From positions 62,001 to 126,000 of the forward strand of contig NZ_JACJSM010000010.1 in assembly GCF_014698145.1 (NCBI RefSeq): a stretch of 64,000 nucleotides of DNA, read 5' to 3'. Numbering within the stretch: position 1 is the stretch's first letter; every line of letters begins with the position of its first letter. Shown in pieces: positions 18,320-27,740 of the stretch. This stretch comes from Oscillatoria sp. FACHB-1406. Its GTDB lineage: Bacteria > Cyanobacteriota > Cyanobacteriia > Cyanobacteriales > Spirulinaceae. The position numbers and the translations under genes are program-made. A model generated the notes under the pieces. That model had not been told where the DNA came from and did not search any database. It worked only from the letters and a program-made list of their open reading frames with translations.

Positions 18320-20518
18320 ATGACCGTTGCCACCACAACTCCAGCCTTTTGTCAAGGGATTCAACACTTTGGCGAAGACTGGCCTAACTTTAAAGAATAT
18401 GGAAAAGAAGCCGCGATCGCGCCCGGTCAAACCGCGATCGCATCCCCAAGCGATAAAACCGCCGTTTACCAAACGCTCCTCGCTGCCGACGCACTGCGCT
18501 ACCTCACCCTACAAACCACAGCCAGCAAAGAATCCGGGCATCCCGGCGGCTTCGCCAGTATTGCCGACGCGATCGCAGCCCTCATCATGCTCGGTTACAA
18601 AAACCTCACCACCGAAGTCGGCCACCACGCCCCCGGATTTTACAGCACCATGTTCCTCGATCGCTCCCTCGAAGACATGGGCATCCACACCGTCGCCGAC
18701 TTAGGCGAACGATTCCGAGAAATGCACGGCCTCCTCGGCCACCTCTCCGGGCAAATCCCCGGACTCCTCAGCCCCGCAGGCCCCCTCGGCCAAGGTCAAC
18801 ACTTCGCAATGGCCGGAGCCAAACTCTACCCCGACACCCTCTTCCCCGTCACCATCGGCGATGGCGGACTCGGCGAACCCTACATCATGAGTAGCTTCGG
18901 CCACTTCAACACCGCCTACCCCCAACGCACCAACTTCCTGCCCATCCTCGTCTGGAACGGCTACTCCCAAGAACACCACAGCATGGTGTCCCTCAAAACC
19001 AACGAGGAAATGATTGCTTACTGGAAAGGCAACGGCTTCAGCGAAGTCATCCTCATCAACGCCAAAGACTACGACGATGCCAACCAAGCAGGCGAATACA
19101 TCGATAGCACCAACTTCTCATTCAACAAACGCCTCGAATTTACCCAAGCCATCCTCGAAGCCGTCGATAAAGCCGCCAAATCTGCCCTTAACGGAACCCT
19201 CACCGTCCTCATCGTCAAACAACTCAAAGGCGCAGGCGTACACAAACGCGGCGCGCAATCCCACAACCTTTATCCCGGCGACAGCCTCAACAAAGACTAC
19301 ATCGTCGATGCCTTGAAAGCGCGCGCCCTCAGCCCCGAAGCGTGGCAACTCGTCCGCACCAACTTCGAGCGCGCGGGCGGCAGTCCGGCAGCCAAGCACG
19401 TCGTCACCGAAACCGAAGCCAGCGTTCCCGACTTAGGCGAACTCCCCTTAACCGAATACCCTGTCGGCGGCGATAAAAAAGTTGCCACCACCGCAATGGG
19501 CGAACTTGTCGTTCATGTCGGCAAAAAAGATCCCAACTTCGTCGTCACCAACGCCGACGGAAATGCTGCTTCTGGGATTAACAACATCAACGTCGGCTTG
19601 AAAATCATTCATCCCACCACCGACGACACCTACTTCCAAGCCCCCCAAGGTCAAGTTTACGAACCCCTCAGCGAAGATGCTTGCGCCGGTTTAGCAGTAG
19701 CCCAAGCTCTTTTTGGCGCGCGTACCCTCTGGTGTTCCTACGAATCCTTCGCCGTCAACGGGCTTCCGATTTGGCAAACCGTTACCCAAGCAATGGCAGA
19801 ATTGCGCCGTCCGACTCCCTCCACCATTACGCTCTTTACTGCTGGTGCGTTGGAACAAGGACGCAACGGTTGGACGCACCAACGCCCGGAAATCGAGAAT
19901 TACTTTGCGGCGATGATGCGTAACGGGAATATTTTTCCACTCTTCCCCTGCGACGCGAACAGCATTCAAGCTTGCTACGAATGGGCTTTAAGTACGAAGA
20001 ATAAAGGGATTACCATCACGGCAAGTAAATCGCCGCTGCCAATTTTCACCACCCTCGAACAAACGCGCCAAGGTTTGCAAGAAGGCGGCATTATCTTGCA
20101 CGACAGCGAAGGAACGAAAAAAGTCGTTTTTGCCGTTATTGGCGATATGACGTTAGGGCCTGTTTTTGATGCAGCTTCGCAGTTAGAAAAAGAAGGGTTC
20201 GGCGTTCGGATTGTTTCTGTTATAAATCCGCGTCGGTTGTATCGTCCCAGCGATGTGGCTTGGGAAAGTTGCGCGCAAGCGGACGGCAACTTCCTTGATG
20301 ATGCGGGATTCGATCGCATCTTTGGCGGCGATGCGCTAATCGGTGTCAGTGGGGGGACGAGTGCAATGCTCGAACCCGTGATTCTCCGCAGTACGACTCC
20401 GCGCGATATTTTTGCCTGGAAGCGCGGCGAAACAACGGCGAGTGCAGGGCAGTTAATGGCGTTTAACGGATTGACGGCGGATGCGCTAACCCAACGCGCC
20501 GCAGCGTTGCTTGCCTAA
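18320..20518 (+). CDS. Thiamine-diphosphate enzyme of the transketolase/phosphoketolase superfamily
   Basis: 732 residues. The N-terminal half has ESGHPGGFASIADAIAAL and the ThDP motif from GDGGLGEP to PILVWNG. The second half has EPLSEDACAGLAVAQALFG and SYESF, then NGWTHQRPEIENYF, close in style to phosphoketolase. It is not the Calvin-cycle transketolase (motifs and layout differ). The nearest family I know is the cyanobacterial Sll0529 type, proposed to act as a phosphoketolase. Likely acts on sugar phosphates in the cytoplasm. GAGGAACT precedes the ATG. Codon choice is strongly C-ending until about 19650 and relaxes after it. Confidence 0.8.
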   Translation: MTVATTTPAFCQGIQHFGEDWPNFKEYGKEAAIAPGQTAIASPSDKTAVYQTLLAADALRYLTLQTTASKESGHPGGFASIADAIAALIMLGYKNLTTEVGHHAPGFYSTMFLDRSLEDMGIHTVADLGERFREMHGLLGHLSGQIPGLLSPAGPLGQGQHFAMAGAKLYPDTLFPVTIGDGGLGEPYIMSSFGHFNTAYPQRTNFLPILVWNGYSQEHHSMVSLKTNEEMIAYWKGNGFSEVILINAKDYDDANQAGEYIDSTNFSFNKRLEFTQAILEAVDKAAKSALNGTLTVLIVKQLKGAGVHKRGAQSHNLYPGDSLNKDYIVDALKARALSPEAWQLVRTNFERAGGSPAAKHVVTETEASVPDLGELPLTEYPVGGDKKVATTAMGELVVHVGKKDPNFVVTNADGNAASGINNINVGLKIIHPTTDDTYFQAPQGQVYEPLSEDACAGLAVAQALFGARTLWCSYESFAVNGLPIWQTVTQAMAELRRPTPSTITLFTAGALEQGRNGWTHQRPEIENYFAAMMRNGNIFPLFPCDANSIQACYEWALSTKNKGITITASKSPLPIFTTLEQTRQGLQEGGIILHDSEGTKKVVFAVIGDMTLGPVFDAASQLEKEGFGVRIVSVINPRRLYRPSDVAWESCAQADGNFLDDAGFDRIFGGDALIGVSGGTSAMLEPVILRSTTPRDIFAWKRGETTASAGQLMAFNGLTADALTQRAAALLA

Positions 20519-20712
20519 ACCTTCACGATCTGAGGTGGGGAGAGGGAAGGCTCTGTTTAGCTTAACTTCTGAGAGAGCATTCCTCACAGAAGTCAGTCGC
20601 ACTAAACCATTTGGGGATTCGTCCTTTTGAAGATCTGCTTGTAGGTTGCAGCTTGTAGTATTAAAAAGTTAGATTGGGAAAGCACCTGGATTCTGCGTTT
20701 AGCAAATAACTC

Positions 20713-21117
20713 ATGATGACTATCGGGACTGATGCTTTGGATCGAACTTCAAACTTGAAGTATGCTCGCTTTTTGCTGGCGGGAACTTTAATTGCGATCG
20801 CCTTACAAGCTGCTCCTGCTCGCGCTAGCGAATACGCCCTTCAACCGTCCTGTCCCTCTATTCCCCCTCCCGGCGGCGTAGTCTGTTATACGCCTGCAAC
20901 GGCTCCTCGCTTGCGACGAAATAGCCAAGGGCAAATGGTGAGAAACTGGCAGAATTTTTTGCAACGAATGGGCTACTTTAAGGGGCCTGTTACCGGATTT
21001 TACGGCCCTCAAACTGAAGAAGCGGTCAAACAATTTCAACGGGCTAAGGGTTTGCAGGCGGATGGTGTTGTTGGGCCGGCAACTTGGAGGGAATTAATGC
21101 GGGCTAATGCGGGTTAA
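20713..21117 (+). CDS. Secreted peptidoglycan-binding domain protein
   Basis: 134 residues. A signal peptide covers residues ~15-38 (FLLAGTLIAIALQAAPARAS). A proline-rich stretch follows, then one PG_binding_1 domain (VRNWQNFLQRMGYF to QTEEAVKQFQRAKGLQADGVVGPATW). It has no catalytic domain of its own, so it probably anchors to the cell wall or partners a hydrolase. It stands alone between the transketolase-like gene and a sensor kinase. Confidence 0.85.
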   Translation: MMTIGTDALDRTSNLKYARFLLAGTLIAIALQAAPARASEYALQPSCPSIPPPGGVVCYTPATAPRLRRNSQGQMVRNWQNFLQRMGYFKGPVTGFYGPQTEEAVKQFQRAKGLQADGVVGPATWRELMRANAG

Positions 21118-21287
21118 TACGGTTGGCTTGTGCTAGAAACGCTAGTATTTGGGAGATATAGTCCAGTGTCGGGATAAAAGTTAATTAATCATCTGCGCGT
21201 CCAATCTACTTTGGTTACTTTGGACGCGCGGAAGAGGGAAGAGACTCTCGGACTATATTTAGGCGTAGTGTTGGCTAAAATCCCGCT

Positions 21288-23504
21288 ATGTTTTTTAAGT
21301 TGCGTTTTTTCCAACGTCTTCTGCACCAACAGCGACTGCAAACTGTTCTCGTACTGCCTTTTGTCTTGCAAATTTGTATGGCAGTTGGCTTAACGGGATA
21401 TTTATCATTTAGAAATGGAGACAAAGCGGTTCGCGATCTCGCTACTCAATTGCAAGCGGAAACGGGGCGACGAGTCGAGCAACACCTCGATAGTTATTTA
21501 GCACTTCCCCATCAGATTAATGCTCTGAATTTGGATGCGATCGCGCGTGGAGAAATTCAACTCCAAGATATCAAAGGTTCGGCTCGCTACTTCTGGAAAC
21601 AATCGCAAATTTTCCCTCAATTTAGTTATATCGGGTATTATCTGGACGACAATACGGGCAGCGGCACGGGACGCTGGTTTAAAGGAGAGGAAATTGTCGC
21701 TTCCCTCCATCCCGGCGGTCAACTGAAAGAATTCACCTACGGTATTGACAACAACGGCAACTTGACCGCTATGCTCCAAGAGGGCGAGTATGAAGGCACG
21801 AAAGAAGCTTGGTATATCGATACTGTGAAAGCGGGGAGGCCGATTTGGGGGCGAATTTATTCGGCGATGAGCTACGAAGGGTATGTTGCTGCTTCTGCGG
21901 ATGCTCCTATTTACGATCGCGACGGCCGCCTGTTGGGGGTCATTGGAATCGATCTTTTGCTGTCAGATATTTCTAAATACTTGCAAAGTATTAAAATGAG
22001 TCCGAAAAGTCGGATTGCGATTTTCGAGCGCGACGGACATTTGATTGCTAGTTCTAGCCAGCAGCCGGTTTTTTTCCAGGCGCAGGAAGAGGTTTTGCGC
22101 TGGCAGATTGAGGATTTTCCCGATCCGACTTTGCAGGCGATCGCGCGCGAAGCAAAAGACCGATTAGGCAATTTCTCTTCAGTTCGCCTTCCCCAAACCC
22201 TAACGCTCGCCCTTAACGACCAGCCCTACTTCACGAGTATTATTCCTTGGCGCGATCGCTATGGCTTAGATTGGTTAGTCCTGATTACGTTTCCCGAATC
22301 CGACTTTACTGCCCAAATTGAAAGGAACACTCGCACGACCATCCTACTCTGTTTGTCGGCGCTCGTCTTAGCGATTATTCTCGGTTTTTATACCTCCCGC
22401 TGGATTGCTACGCCAATCTCTAGCTTAAAAAAAGCCTCTCAAGCCATTGCTGACGGCAATCTCCAACAGCAAATCCCCCCTAGTTCCCTCCAAGAAATCA
22501 ATGCGGTGGGGCGAGCGTTCAATGGCATGGCAGCCCAATTGCAAGCGTCTTTTGCTGCCTTAGAACGGAGCAATCAAGAACTCGAAACCCGCGTCACCCA
22601 GCGCACGGTTGAATTGAGCGAAAAAAATGCTCGACTCAACCAAGCCCTAGCTGAATTGCAGAAGGCTCAAGCAAGAATTATTCAAGCAGAAAAAATGTCT
22701 GCTCTCGGTCAAGTTGTGGCAGGAATTGCTCACGAAATCAATAATCCTATTAACTTCATTTATGGCAATCTTATCTATTTCAATACTTACAGTCAGGATC
22801 TGCTGAAGTTAGTCCATCTCTATCAAGAAGAATTCCCAAAACCGAGTTTGTCCTTACAGGAATACTTAGAAGAAATCGATCTAGATTTTTTGAGTCATGA
22901 TATAGAGAAATTGATAGATTCAATGCAGGAAGGGACGCAAAGAATCAATAAAATTGTCGAATCTCTTCGCAACTTTTCGCGCTTGGATGAAACCGATTTA
23001 AAATTAGTGAATTTGCATGAAGGAATTGAAAGTACGCTCGCCATTGTCCGAAATCGCTTGGAAGCGACGCGCCAACGCTCGGCAATTCAAACCCTTAAAA
23101 TGTATGGTGAAATTCCTCCAGTAGAATGTTACGCGGCTCAACTCAATCAAGTATTTTTACACCTATTGAATAATGCGATCGATGCTGTGGAGGAAGCGAA
23201 CTTGAAGGGGGCGACAGCCGCAGAAATTCGCATCGAGACGGAGCAAGTGAGCGATCGCGTCCGAATTAGCATTAGCGATAGTGGAATCGGGATTGAAGAA
23301 AGCGTGCGCGATCGCATTTTCGATCCTTTTTTCACCACAAAACCCGTCGGTCGAGGGACAGGAATGGGATTGGCGATCGCGTATCAAATCGTGACGGAAA
23401 TGCACGGAGGCGAGTTGACGTGCGATTCCGCTGCCGGACGGGGGGCGCGGTTCGTTATCGAGATTCCCACGCGAGCGGACAGAAGTATAATCGACGAAGG
23501 TTAA
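21288..23504 (+). CDS. Membrane sensor histidine kinase (dCache-HAMP-HisKA-HATPase)
   Basis: 738 residues. TM1 is around residues 24-44 (VLPFVLQICMAVGLTGYL). A Cache-type periplasmic sensor spans ~50-345 and includes YDRDGRLLGVIGIDLLLSDIS. TM2 (ILLCLSALVLAIILGFYTS) is followed by HAMP (RWIATPISSLKKASQAIADG) and a coiled coil. The H-box AGIAHEINNPINF has phospho-acceptor His482. N box LLNNAIDAV, G1 DSGIGIEE and G2 GRGTGMGLAIAY are all present. It probably senses a small extracellular ligand. No response regulator lies beside it. Confidence 0.9.
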   Translation: MFFKLRFFQRLLHQQRLQTVLVLPFVLQICMAVGLTGYLSFRNGDKAVRDLATQLQAETGRRVEQHLDSYLALPHQINALNLDAIARGEIQLQDIKGSARYFWKQSQIFPQFSYIGYYLDDNTGSGTGRWFKGEEIVASLHPGGQLKEFTYGIDNNGNLTAMLQEGEYEGTKEAWYIDTVKAGRPIWGRIYSAMSYEGYVAASADAPIYDRDGRLLGVIGIDLLLSDISKYLQSIKMSPKSRIAIFERDGHLIASSSQQPVFFQAQEEVLRWQIEDFPDPTLQAIAREAKDRLGNFSSVRLPQTLTLALNDQPYFTSIIPWRDRYGLDWLVLITFPESDFTAQIERNTRTTILLCLSALVLAIILGFYTSRWIATPISSLKKASQAIADGNLQQQIPPSSLQEINAVGRAFNGMAAQLQASFAALERSNQELETRVTQRTVELSEKNARLNQALAELQKAQARIIQAEKMSALGQVVAGIAHEINNPINFIYGNLIYFNTYSQDLLKLVHLYQEEFPKPSLSLQEYLEEIDLDFLSHDIEKLIDSMQEGTQRINKIVESLRNFSRLDETDLKLVNLHEGIESTLAIVRNRLEATRQRSAIQTLKMYGEIPPVECYAAQLNQVFLHLLNNAIDAVEEANLKGATAAEIRIETEQVSDRVRISISDSGIGIEESVRDRIFDPFFTTKPVGRGTGMGLAIAYQIVTEMHGGELTCDSAAGRGARFVIEIPTRADRSIIDEG

Positions 23505-23666
23505 AATATAAAATAGTCTGTCAAGCTCGATGTTATAGCGCTGCGCGATCGGGGACGGGGTGAGGGGGTGGATGGGTATTTGTGAAATTCTCTTGAGGGC
23601 AACGCTCTCCATCGCGGAAACGATCGATAATTTAAGATACTTAACATAAAGTCTGTTCCGAGTCTA

Positions 23667-24077
23667 TTGCTCGTGCCATCTCAAAAAACGACAAAGATCG
23701 ACCTGAATCGAGAGTATCCCTGTCCGTGTCGGCGACGGGGAACCCTGCAACCGATTGTCCTAACGGAGGCGTTGGGTTGCGATCGCTGCCAGCAAATTTT
23801 TGTTGCCGAAGAAAGCGGATCGGGCATCGAGCAACTGTCCGCTACTTATCCTTACAAACGGTCTTGGCGGTGGACGGGCAATCGCTGGGTGGCAGTCAAG
23901 GCAGGCTTCGGAGAAAGTTATCTGCCGGTTGCCTTGACGATTGTAGTATTGATGTTAATGGTGTGGTTGCCTTTAGCGTTGCGATCGCCGTCCGCTCATA
24001 TTATCTTCTGGGTAATTGCCGCTGTTTTACTCGCAATCGTGCCAGTCTTCATGCTTTGGTTATCTTATCGGCGTTAA
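23667..24077 (+). CDS. Small zinc-ribbon-like membrane protein of unknown function
   Basis: 136 residues from TTG 23667 (or GTG 23673). The N-terminal third has CPCRRRG and CDRCQQIF pairs of cysteines, which could bind zinc. Two membrane helices follow (VALTIVVLMLMVWLPLAL and IIFWVIAAVLLAIVPVFMLWL). Family unknown. It ends five bases before the ATG of the ProA-like gene, so the two are almost certainly cotranscribed. Confidence 0.7.
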   Translation: MLVPSQKTTKIDLNREYPCPCRRRGTLQPIVLTEALGCDRCQQIFVAEESGSGIEQLSATYPYKRSWRWTGNRWVAVKAGFGESYLPVALTIVVLMLMVWLPLALRSPSAHIIFWVIAAVLLAIVPVFMLWLSYRR

Positions 24078-24082
24078 CTGCG

Positions 24083-25354
24083 ATGGTCTCTGAAATTCCT
24101 ACCGACTTCCCCGATCCGACACTCGCGGTAACGCAAAGTGCTTATCGGGCTTCGGCAATACTGGCAACGCTGAAAGGGAGCGATCGCGTTCGAGGCATTC
24201 AAGCCATGTCAGAAGCGCTGCAAAGTGCGATTGAGGAGATATTAGAAGCCAATACCCTCGATTTGGAAACGAGCCGAGAAATGGCGATGCCTGAATTAAT
24301 TGTGGAATGGTTGAAGCTTACTCCCGAACGCCTCAACGCCGCGATCGAAATCTTAAATCGCCTCAGCGAACTCCCCGACCCAACGCTGCGAACGATCAAT
24401 GCCTCCTACCAAATCGAACGCTCCCAAACCTACTGTCAACTGATGCCTCTCGGCACCATTGCCCTGATTTATGAAGCTTTTCCGGAATTAGGTGCGATCG
24501 CGGCGGGATTGTGCCTGAAAACGGGTAATAGCTTAATCCTGCGCGGTAGCAGCGAAGCGTCTCATACCAATACTGCCATCTATCAAACCTTGCAACTCGC
24601 TCTTGAAGATGCAGGTTTGCCCATCGGTTGCTTGGAAACACTGCCCGCCGAGAGTGGTTCCTCAATTAAAGACCTCGTGACCAAAGACCGCTATCTCAAT
24701 CTCGTCATTCCTTACGGTCGTCCGAGCTTAGTCAAGCAAGTTACCAATCTCGCCACCGCCCCCGTTTTGAGATCGGCAATGGGGAATTGTTACCTGTATT
24801 GGTCGGATAGTGGCGATTTAGACGTAGCGCGGTGGGCGATTATTGACAGTCACGCCAGCGAACCGGATCCCGTCAATGCGATTGAAAAAGTGCTGGTTAG
24901 CCGATCGCAAAAATCTACCTCTTTAGTTCGATTGTTTAATAGCCTCGCCGAACAGGGATTTCAACTGCGCGGAGACGAACAATTGGTGAGTGACTATCCC
25001 AAGCAATTGAGTCCGGCTGACGAGAACGAGTGGGGAGAGACGTATCTCGCTAAAATCGTCGCTTTTAAGGTTGTGGAAGATATCGAAGACGCGATCGCCT
25101 GGATGAATCGCTACAGCAGCGGCCATGCCGATTGCCTCGTCTCGGAATCCTATCACGAAAGCCATCTTTTTGCCCGCCGCATCGATAGCGCCCTCGTCTA
25201 CATCAACACCTCGCCGCGTTTCAGCCGCAATCCTAAAAGTGGCGATTCCGTATTTCTAGGGATGTCCAATCAGAAGGGTTATCGCCGGGGTTTAGTGGGC
25301 TTAGAGACGCTTACAACACTAAAACAGGTCGTTCAAGGCGATCGCCGTTTTTGA
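24083..25354 (+). CDS. ProA-like protein (glutamate-5-semialdehyde dehydrogenase family) lacking the catalytic Cys
   Basis: 423 residues from the ATG at 24083; the longer frame to 23726 overlaps the previous gene and is not used. The ProA scaffold is clear: LMPLGTIALIYEAFPE, GNSLILRGSSEASHTN, LVIPYGRPSLVKQV and APVLRSAMGNCYLYW. In ProA the next motif is SVCNAMETLLV, with the nucleophilic Cys. Here it reads DPVNAIEKVLV, with Val264 at that place. Hence it probably cannot form the thioacyl intermediate. It may be an inactive or regulatory paralogue; a true proA may lie elsewhere. Cotranscribed with the upstream membrane protein. Confidence 0.8.
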   Translation: MVSEIPTDFPDPTLAVTQSAYRASAILATLKGSDRVRGIQAMSEALQSAIEEILEANTLDLETSREMAMPELIVEWLKLTPERLNAAIEILNRLSELPDPTLRTINASYQIERSQTYCQLMPLGTIALIYEAFPELGAIAAGLCLKTGNSLILRGSSEASHTNTAIYQTLQLALEDAGLPIGCLETLPAESGSSIKDLVTKDRYLNLVIPYGRPSLVKQVTNLATAPVLRSAMGNCYLYWSDSGDLDVARWAIIDSHASEPDPVNAIEKVLVSRSQKSTSLVRLFNSLAEQGFQLRGDEQLVSDYPKQLSPADENEWGETYLAKIVAFKVVEDIEDAIAWMNRYSSGHADCLVSESYHESHLFARRIDSALVYINTSPRFSRNPKSGDSVFLGMSNQKGYRRGLVGLETLTTLKQVVQGDRRF

Positions 25355-25875
25355 CGGAGAAGGAAACGCGGGCAGGAATTGCAAAGCTCACCTCAAACTC
25401 TGGCATAATTACAGTATTATCACTTAGCTCACTGGGGGTCGTAGATTTGCGGAAACGGTAACACAGCCTCATTTCCAGGCTTTCAGTTCATTAAAAGTTT
25501 ATTAAAATCCGCCCAAACATGAAAATTTCATGAACTACCGGCGCTAAAAATTCAAGATTTCTCCCGATGTATTTATCGCGACAACCTTCTAAAGTAGTAA
25601 TTAAGGTAAGAGTTAAGCAATCGAAACCAATCGGGAAATGAAAGTAAGCCAGTTTTTCAGAATTAAAAATTCTGCGTCATCAAAGCAGCGCCGACCTCGC
25701 CACTAATCTCTCGGCGTTGTTTAAAAACGACTCAATAAAGTTTTTGTTTTACGAATATTGACCCTGCAATTGTCTCTCTACAAGAAATGACAATTGGCTC
25801 GCGGCAAACAGTTTTGGGCTAGATCTGGGTTGAGGCGTTGTTGCTAGCGCCTCAACTTTTCTTTTTTAGGTTAAA
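25355..25875 (+). ncRNA. Candidate structured non-coding RNA between the ProA-like gene and argS
   Basis: 521 bases without a plausible protein gene. From 25658 on it is rich in hairpins: CAGAATT-AAA-AATTCTG (25658-25674), CGCCGA/TCGGCG (25689-25694, 25711-25716) and CAATTGTC/GACAATTG (25767-25774, 25789-25796). A strong intrinsic terminator follows (25829-25868). A plus-strand RNA ending near 25868 is therefore likely. Its 5' end is unknown; it may be independent or the long 3' UTR of the ProA-like gene. It matches no RNA family I can recognise. Confidence 0.5.
25829..25868 (+). terminator. Intrinsic terminator
   Basis: GTTGAGGCG (25829-25837) pairs perfectly with CGCCTCAAC (25848-25856) around a 10-base loop and is followed by TTTTCTTTTTT. 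It faces the convergent argS gene, which ends at 25876. Confidence 0.85.
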
Positions 25876-27633
25876 TTACATCCTTTCCAACACTGGAATT
25901 CCCAGCAACGAGAGTCCTAACTTTAATGTCCGCGCTGTCAAATCGCAGAGAATCAAACGCGAGGTTCGCAAGGGTTCTTCCGACTTTAATACGGGACAGT
26001 TTTCAAAAAACTGGTTGAACTTTTGACTTAACTCAAATAAATACTGACAGAGGCGATTGGGTAATAATTCTCGCTCGACTTCCGCTAGCGTTTCTCCCAA
26101 TTGTAAAAGATGTTTTGCTAAAATCAACTCTTGCTCTGTATCGAGCATAATCTTAGCGTTAGAATCGAGTTTGTCGAAATCAACTTCGCCCTTACGACTG
26201 ATGCTTTTAATGCGAGCATAAGCATAAATCAAGTAAGGAGCCGTATTCCCTTTCAAATCTAACATCCGATCGTAACTAAAGATGTAGTTGCTAACGCGAT
26301 TTTGACTTAGATCGGCATATTTTACAGCACTAATCCCGATCGCCGTTGCGACCTCTTTTTTAAAGGCTTCAGTTTCTTCTCTTTGCTCGGTTTGAAGGCG
26401 AGTTTCAAGATCGGAATAGGCGTGAGAGATGGCTTCATCTAATAAATCCCGCAAGCGAACGCTTTCCCCCGATCGCGTCTTGATTTTTCCGCCATCTTCT
26501 CCTAAAACTAAGCCAAAAGGAACGTGAACGATTTCAACGCCATCGGGAAGCCAACCCGCCTTTTTTGCAACTTTGAACACTTGCGCGAAATGATTGGCTT
26601 GTCCCGCATCAGTGACATAAATAATGCGTTTTGCCCCATCATTTTGAATGCGGTAACGCAGCGCTGCTAAATCGGTCGTTGCGTAGTTATAACCGCCGTT
26701 CGATTTTTGCACGATTAAGGGTAACGGATCGCCGGATTTGTTCGTAAACCCTTCCACAAAAACGCATTGCGCGCCCTCATTTTCTTCCAATATTCCCAAC
26801 TCGGCTAAATCTTCCACAACACCTTGAAGGAGTGGATTATAAAACGACTCTCCCCTCTCCTCAAGTTGAATATCGAGGCGATCGTAAATGACTTGAAATT
26901 CCCGCCGGGACTGCTCGCAGAGTAACTGCCACGCTTTGCGACTATCTTCATCTCCCGCTTGGAGTTTAACAACTTCTTGACGGGCGATTTCCTTAAATTC
27001 TGTATCTTCATCGAAGCGAACTTTAGCTTTTCTATAGAAAGCAACTAAATCTCCAATATCCAAAGCATCAGCCGCTACCAAAGCATCTGGATAAACTTCC
27101 CTAAGATAGGCAATTAACATCCCGAATTGAGTTCCCCAATCGCCCACATGATTGAGGCGCAAGACATCATGACCGCGAAACTCTAAAATACGAGCGATCG
27201 AGTCACCAATAATCGTCGATCGCAAATGACCGACGTGCATTTCTTTGGCAATATTGGGGCTAGAAAAATCGACAATTTCTCGTTGGGGTTCTTCGGCTTG
27301 TTCTACTCCCAAACGGGGATCGGATTGGATACTGTTTAATTGCGCTGCGAGGTAATCGGGTTTTAGGGTGAGATTAATGAAGCCCGGACCGGCAATTTCC
27401 GGCGTTTCGCACATGACACCGACATCGACGCGATCGATAATTTGTTGGGCAATATCTCGCGGTTTTTGTTGAAGCGGTTTTGCGAGGGAGAGGGCGACAT
27501 TGCATTGATAGTCGCCGAAGCGAGGATTGCTTGCAGCAACGACAACGGGATCGGTATTGCTATATTGAGAACCAAAAGCAGAAACTAAAGCTTGACTGAA
27601 TTTTTGTTTGAGTTGTTCTTGGATGGAAATCAT
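25876..27633 (-). CDS. argS: Arginyl-tRNA synthetase
   Basis: 585 residues. The class I HIGH motif is [13 protein letters not shown] within [10 protein letters not shown], and the KMSK region is the relaxed KIKTRSGE usual in ArgRS. The N-terminal additional domain ([20 protein letters not shown]) and the C-terminal DALR anticodon-binding domain with [15 protein letters not shown] and [18 protein letters not shown] are complete. It charges tRNA-Arg in the cytoplasm. A heptamer tandem repeat lies directly against the ATG (27634-27655), and no Shine-Dalgarno sequence is seen. Confidence 0.97.
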   Translation of the reverse strand: MISIQEQLKQKFSQALVSAFGSQYSNTDPVVVAASNPRFGDYQCNVALSLAKPLQQKPRDIAQQIIDRVDVGVMCETPEIAGPGFINLTLKPDYLAAQLNSIQSDPRLGVEQAEEPQREIVDFSSPNIAKEMHVGHLRSTIIGDSIARILEFRGHDVLRLNHVGDWGTQFGMLIAYLREVYPDALVAADALDIGDLVAFYRKAKVRFDEDTEFKEIARQEVVKLQAGDEDSRKAWQLLCEQSRREFQVIYDRLDIQLEERGESFYNPLLQGVVEDLAELGILEENEGAQCVFVEGFTNKSGDPLPLIVQKSNGGYNYATTDLAALRYRIQNDGAKRIIYVTDAGQANHFAQVFKVAKKAGWLPDGVEIVHVPFGLVLGEDGGKIKTRSGESVRLRDLLDEAISHAYSDLETRLQTEQREETEAFKKEVATAIGISAVKYADLSQNRVSNYIFSYDRMLDLKGNTAPYLIYAYARIKSISRKGEVDFDKLDSNAKIMLDTEQELILAKHLLQLGETLAEVERELLPNRLCQYLFELSQKFNQFFENCPVLKSEEPLRTSRLILCDLTARTLKLGLSLLGIPVLERM

Positions 27634-27657
27634 TGATAATTGATAATTGATAATTGA
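27634..27657. repeat. Short tandem repeat (TGATAAT units) abutting the argS start codon
   Basis: Three consecutive TTGATAA-type heptamers touch the ATG of argS. This is the class of cyanobacterial short tandemly repeated sequence that recurs at other gene borders in this window. Confidence 0.75.
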
Positions 27658-27740
27658 CTGTCACCTCGTCTCCCCGTCTGCCCGTCACACACAGTTTGAA
27701 GGCGCGACAACAAACTCTTATCTTAAACGTATTAAACGGC

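Noticed and set aside
18701-19087. 128-codon minus-strand frame rich in Gly, Val and Glu
   Set aside because: Antisense to the C-ending codons of the transketolase-like gene, which create long open frames on the other strand.
23163-23612. 149-codon minus-strand frame over the end of the Cache kinase gene
   Set aside because: Mostly antisense to the HATPase region; Arg/Asp/His-rich composition is typical of reverse-strand reading.
23726-24082. N-terminal extension of the ProA-like frame
   Set aside because: It overlaps the upstream membrane protein in another frame and has no ProA similarity; the ATG at 24083 fits the family.
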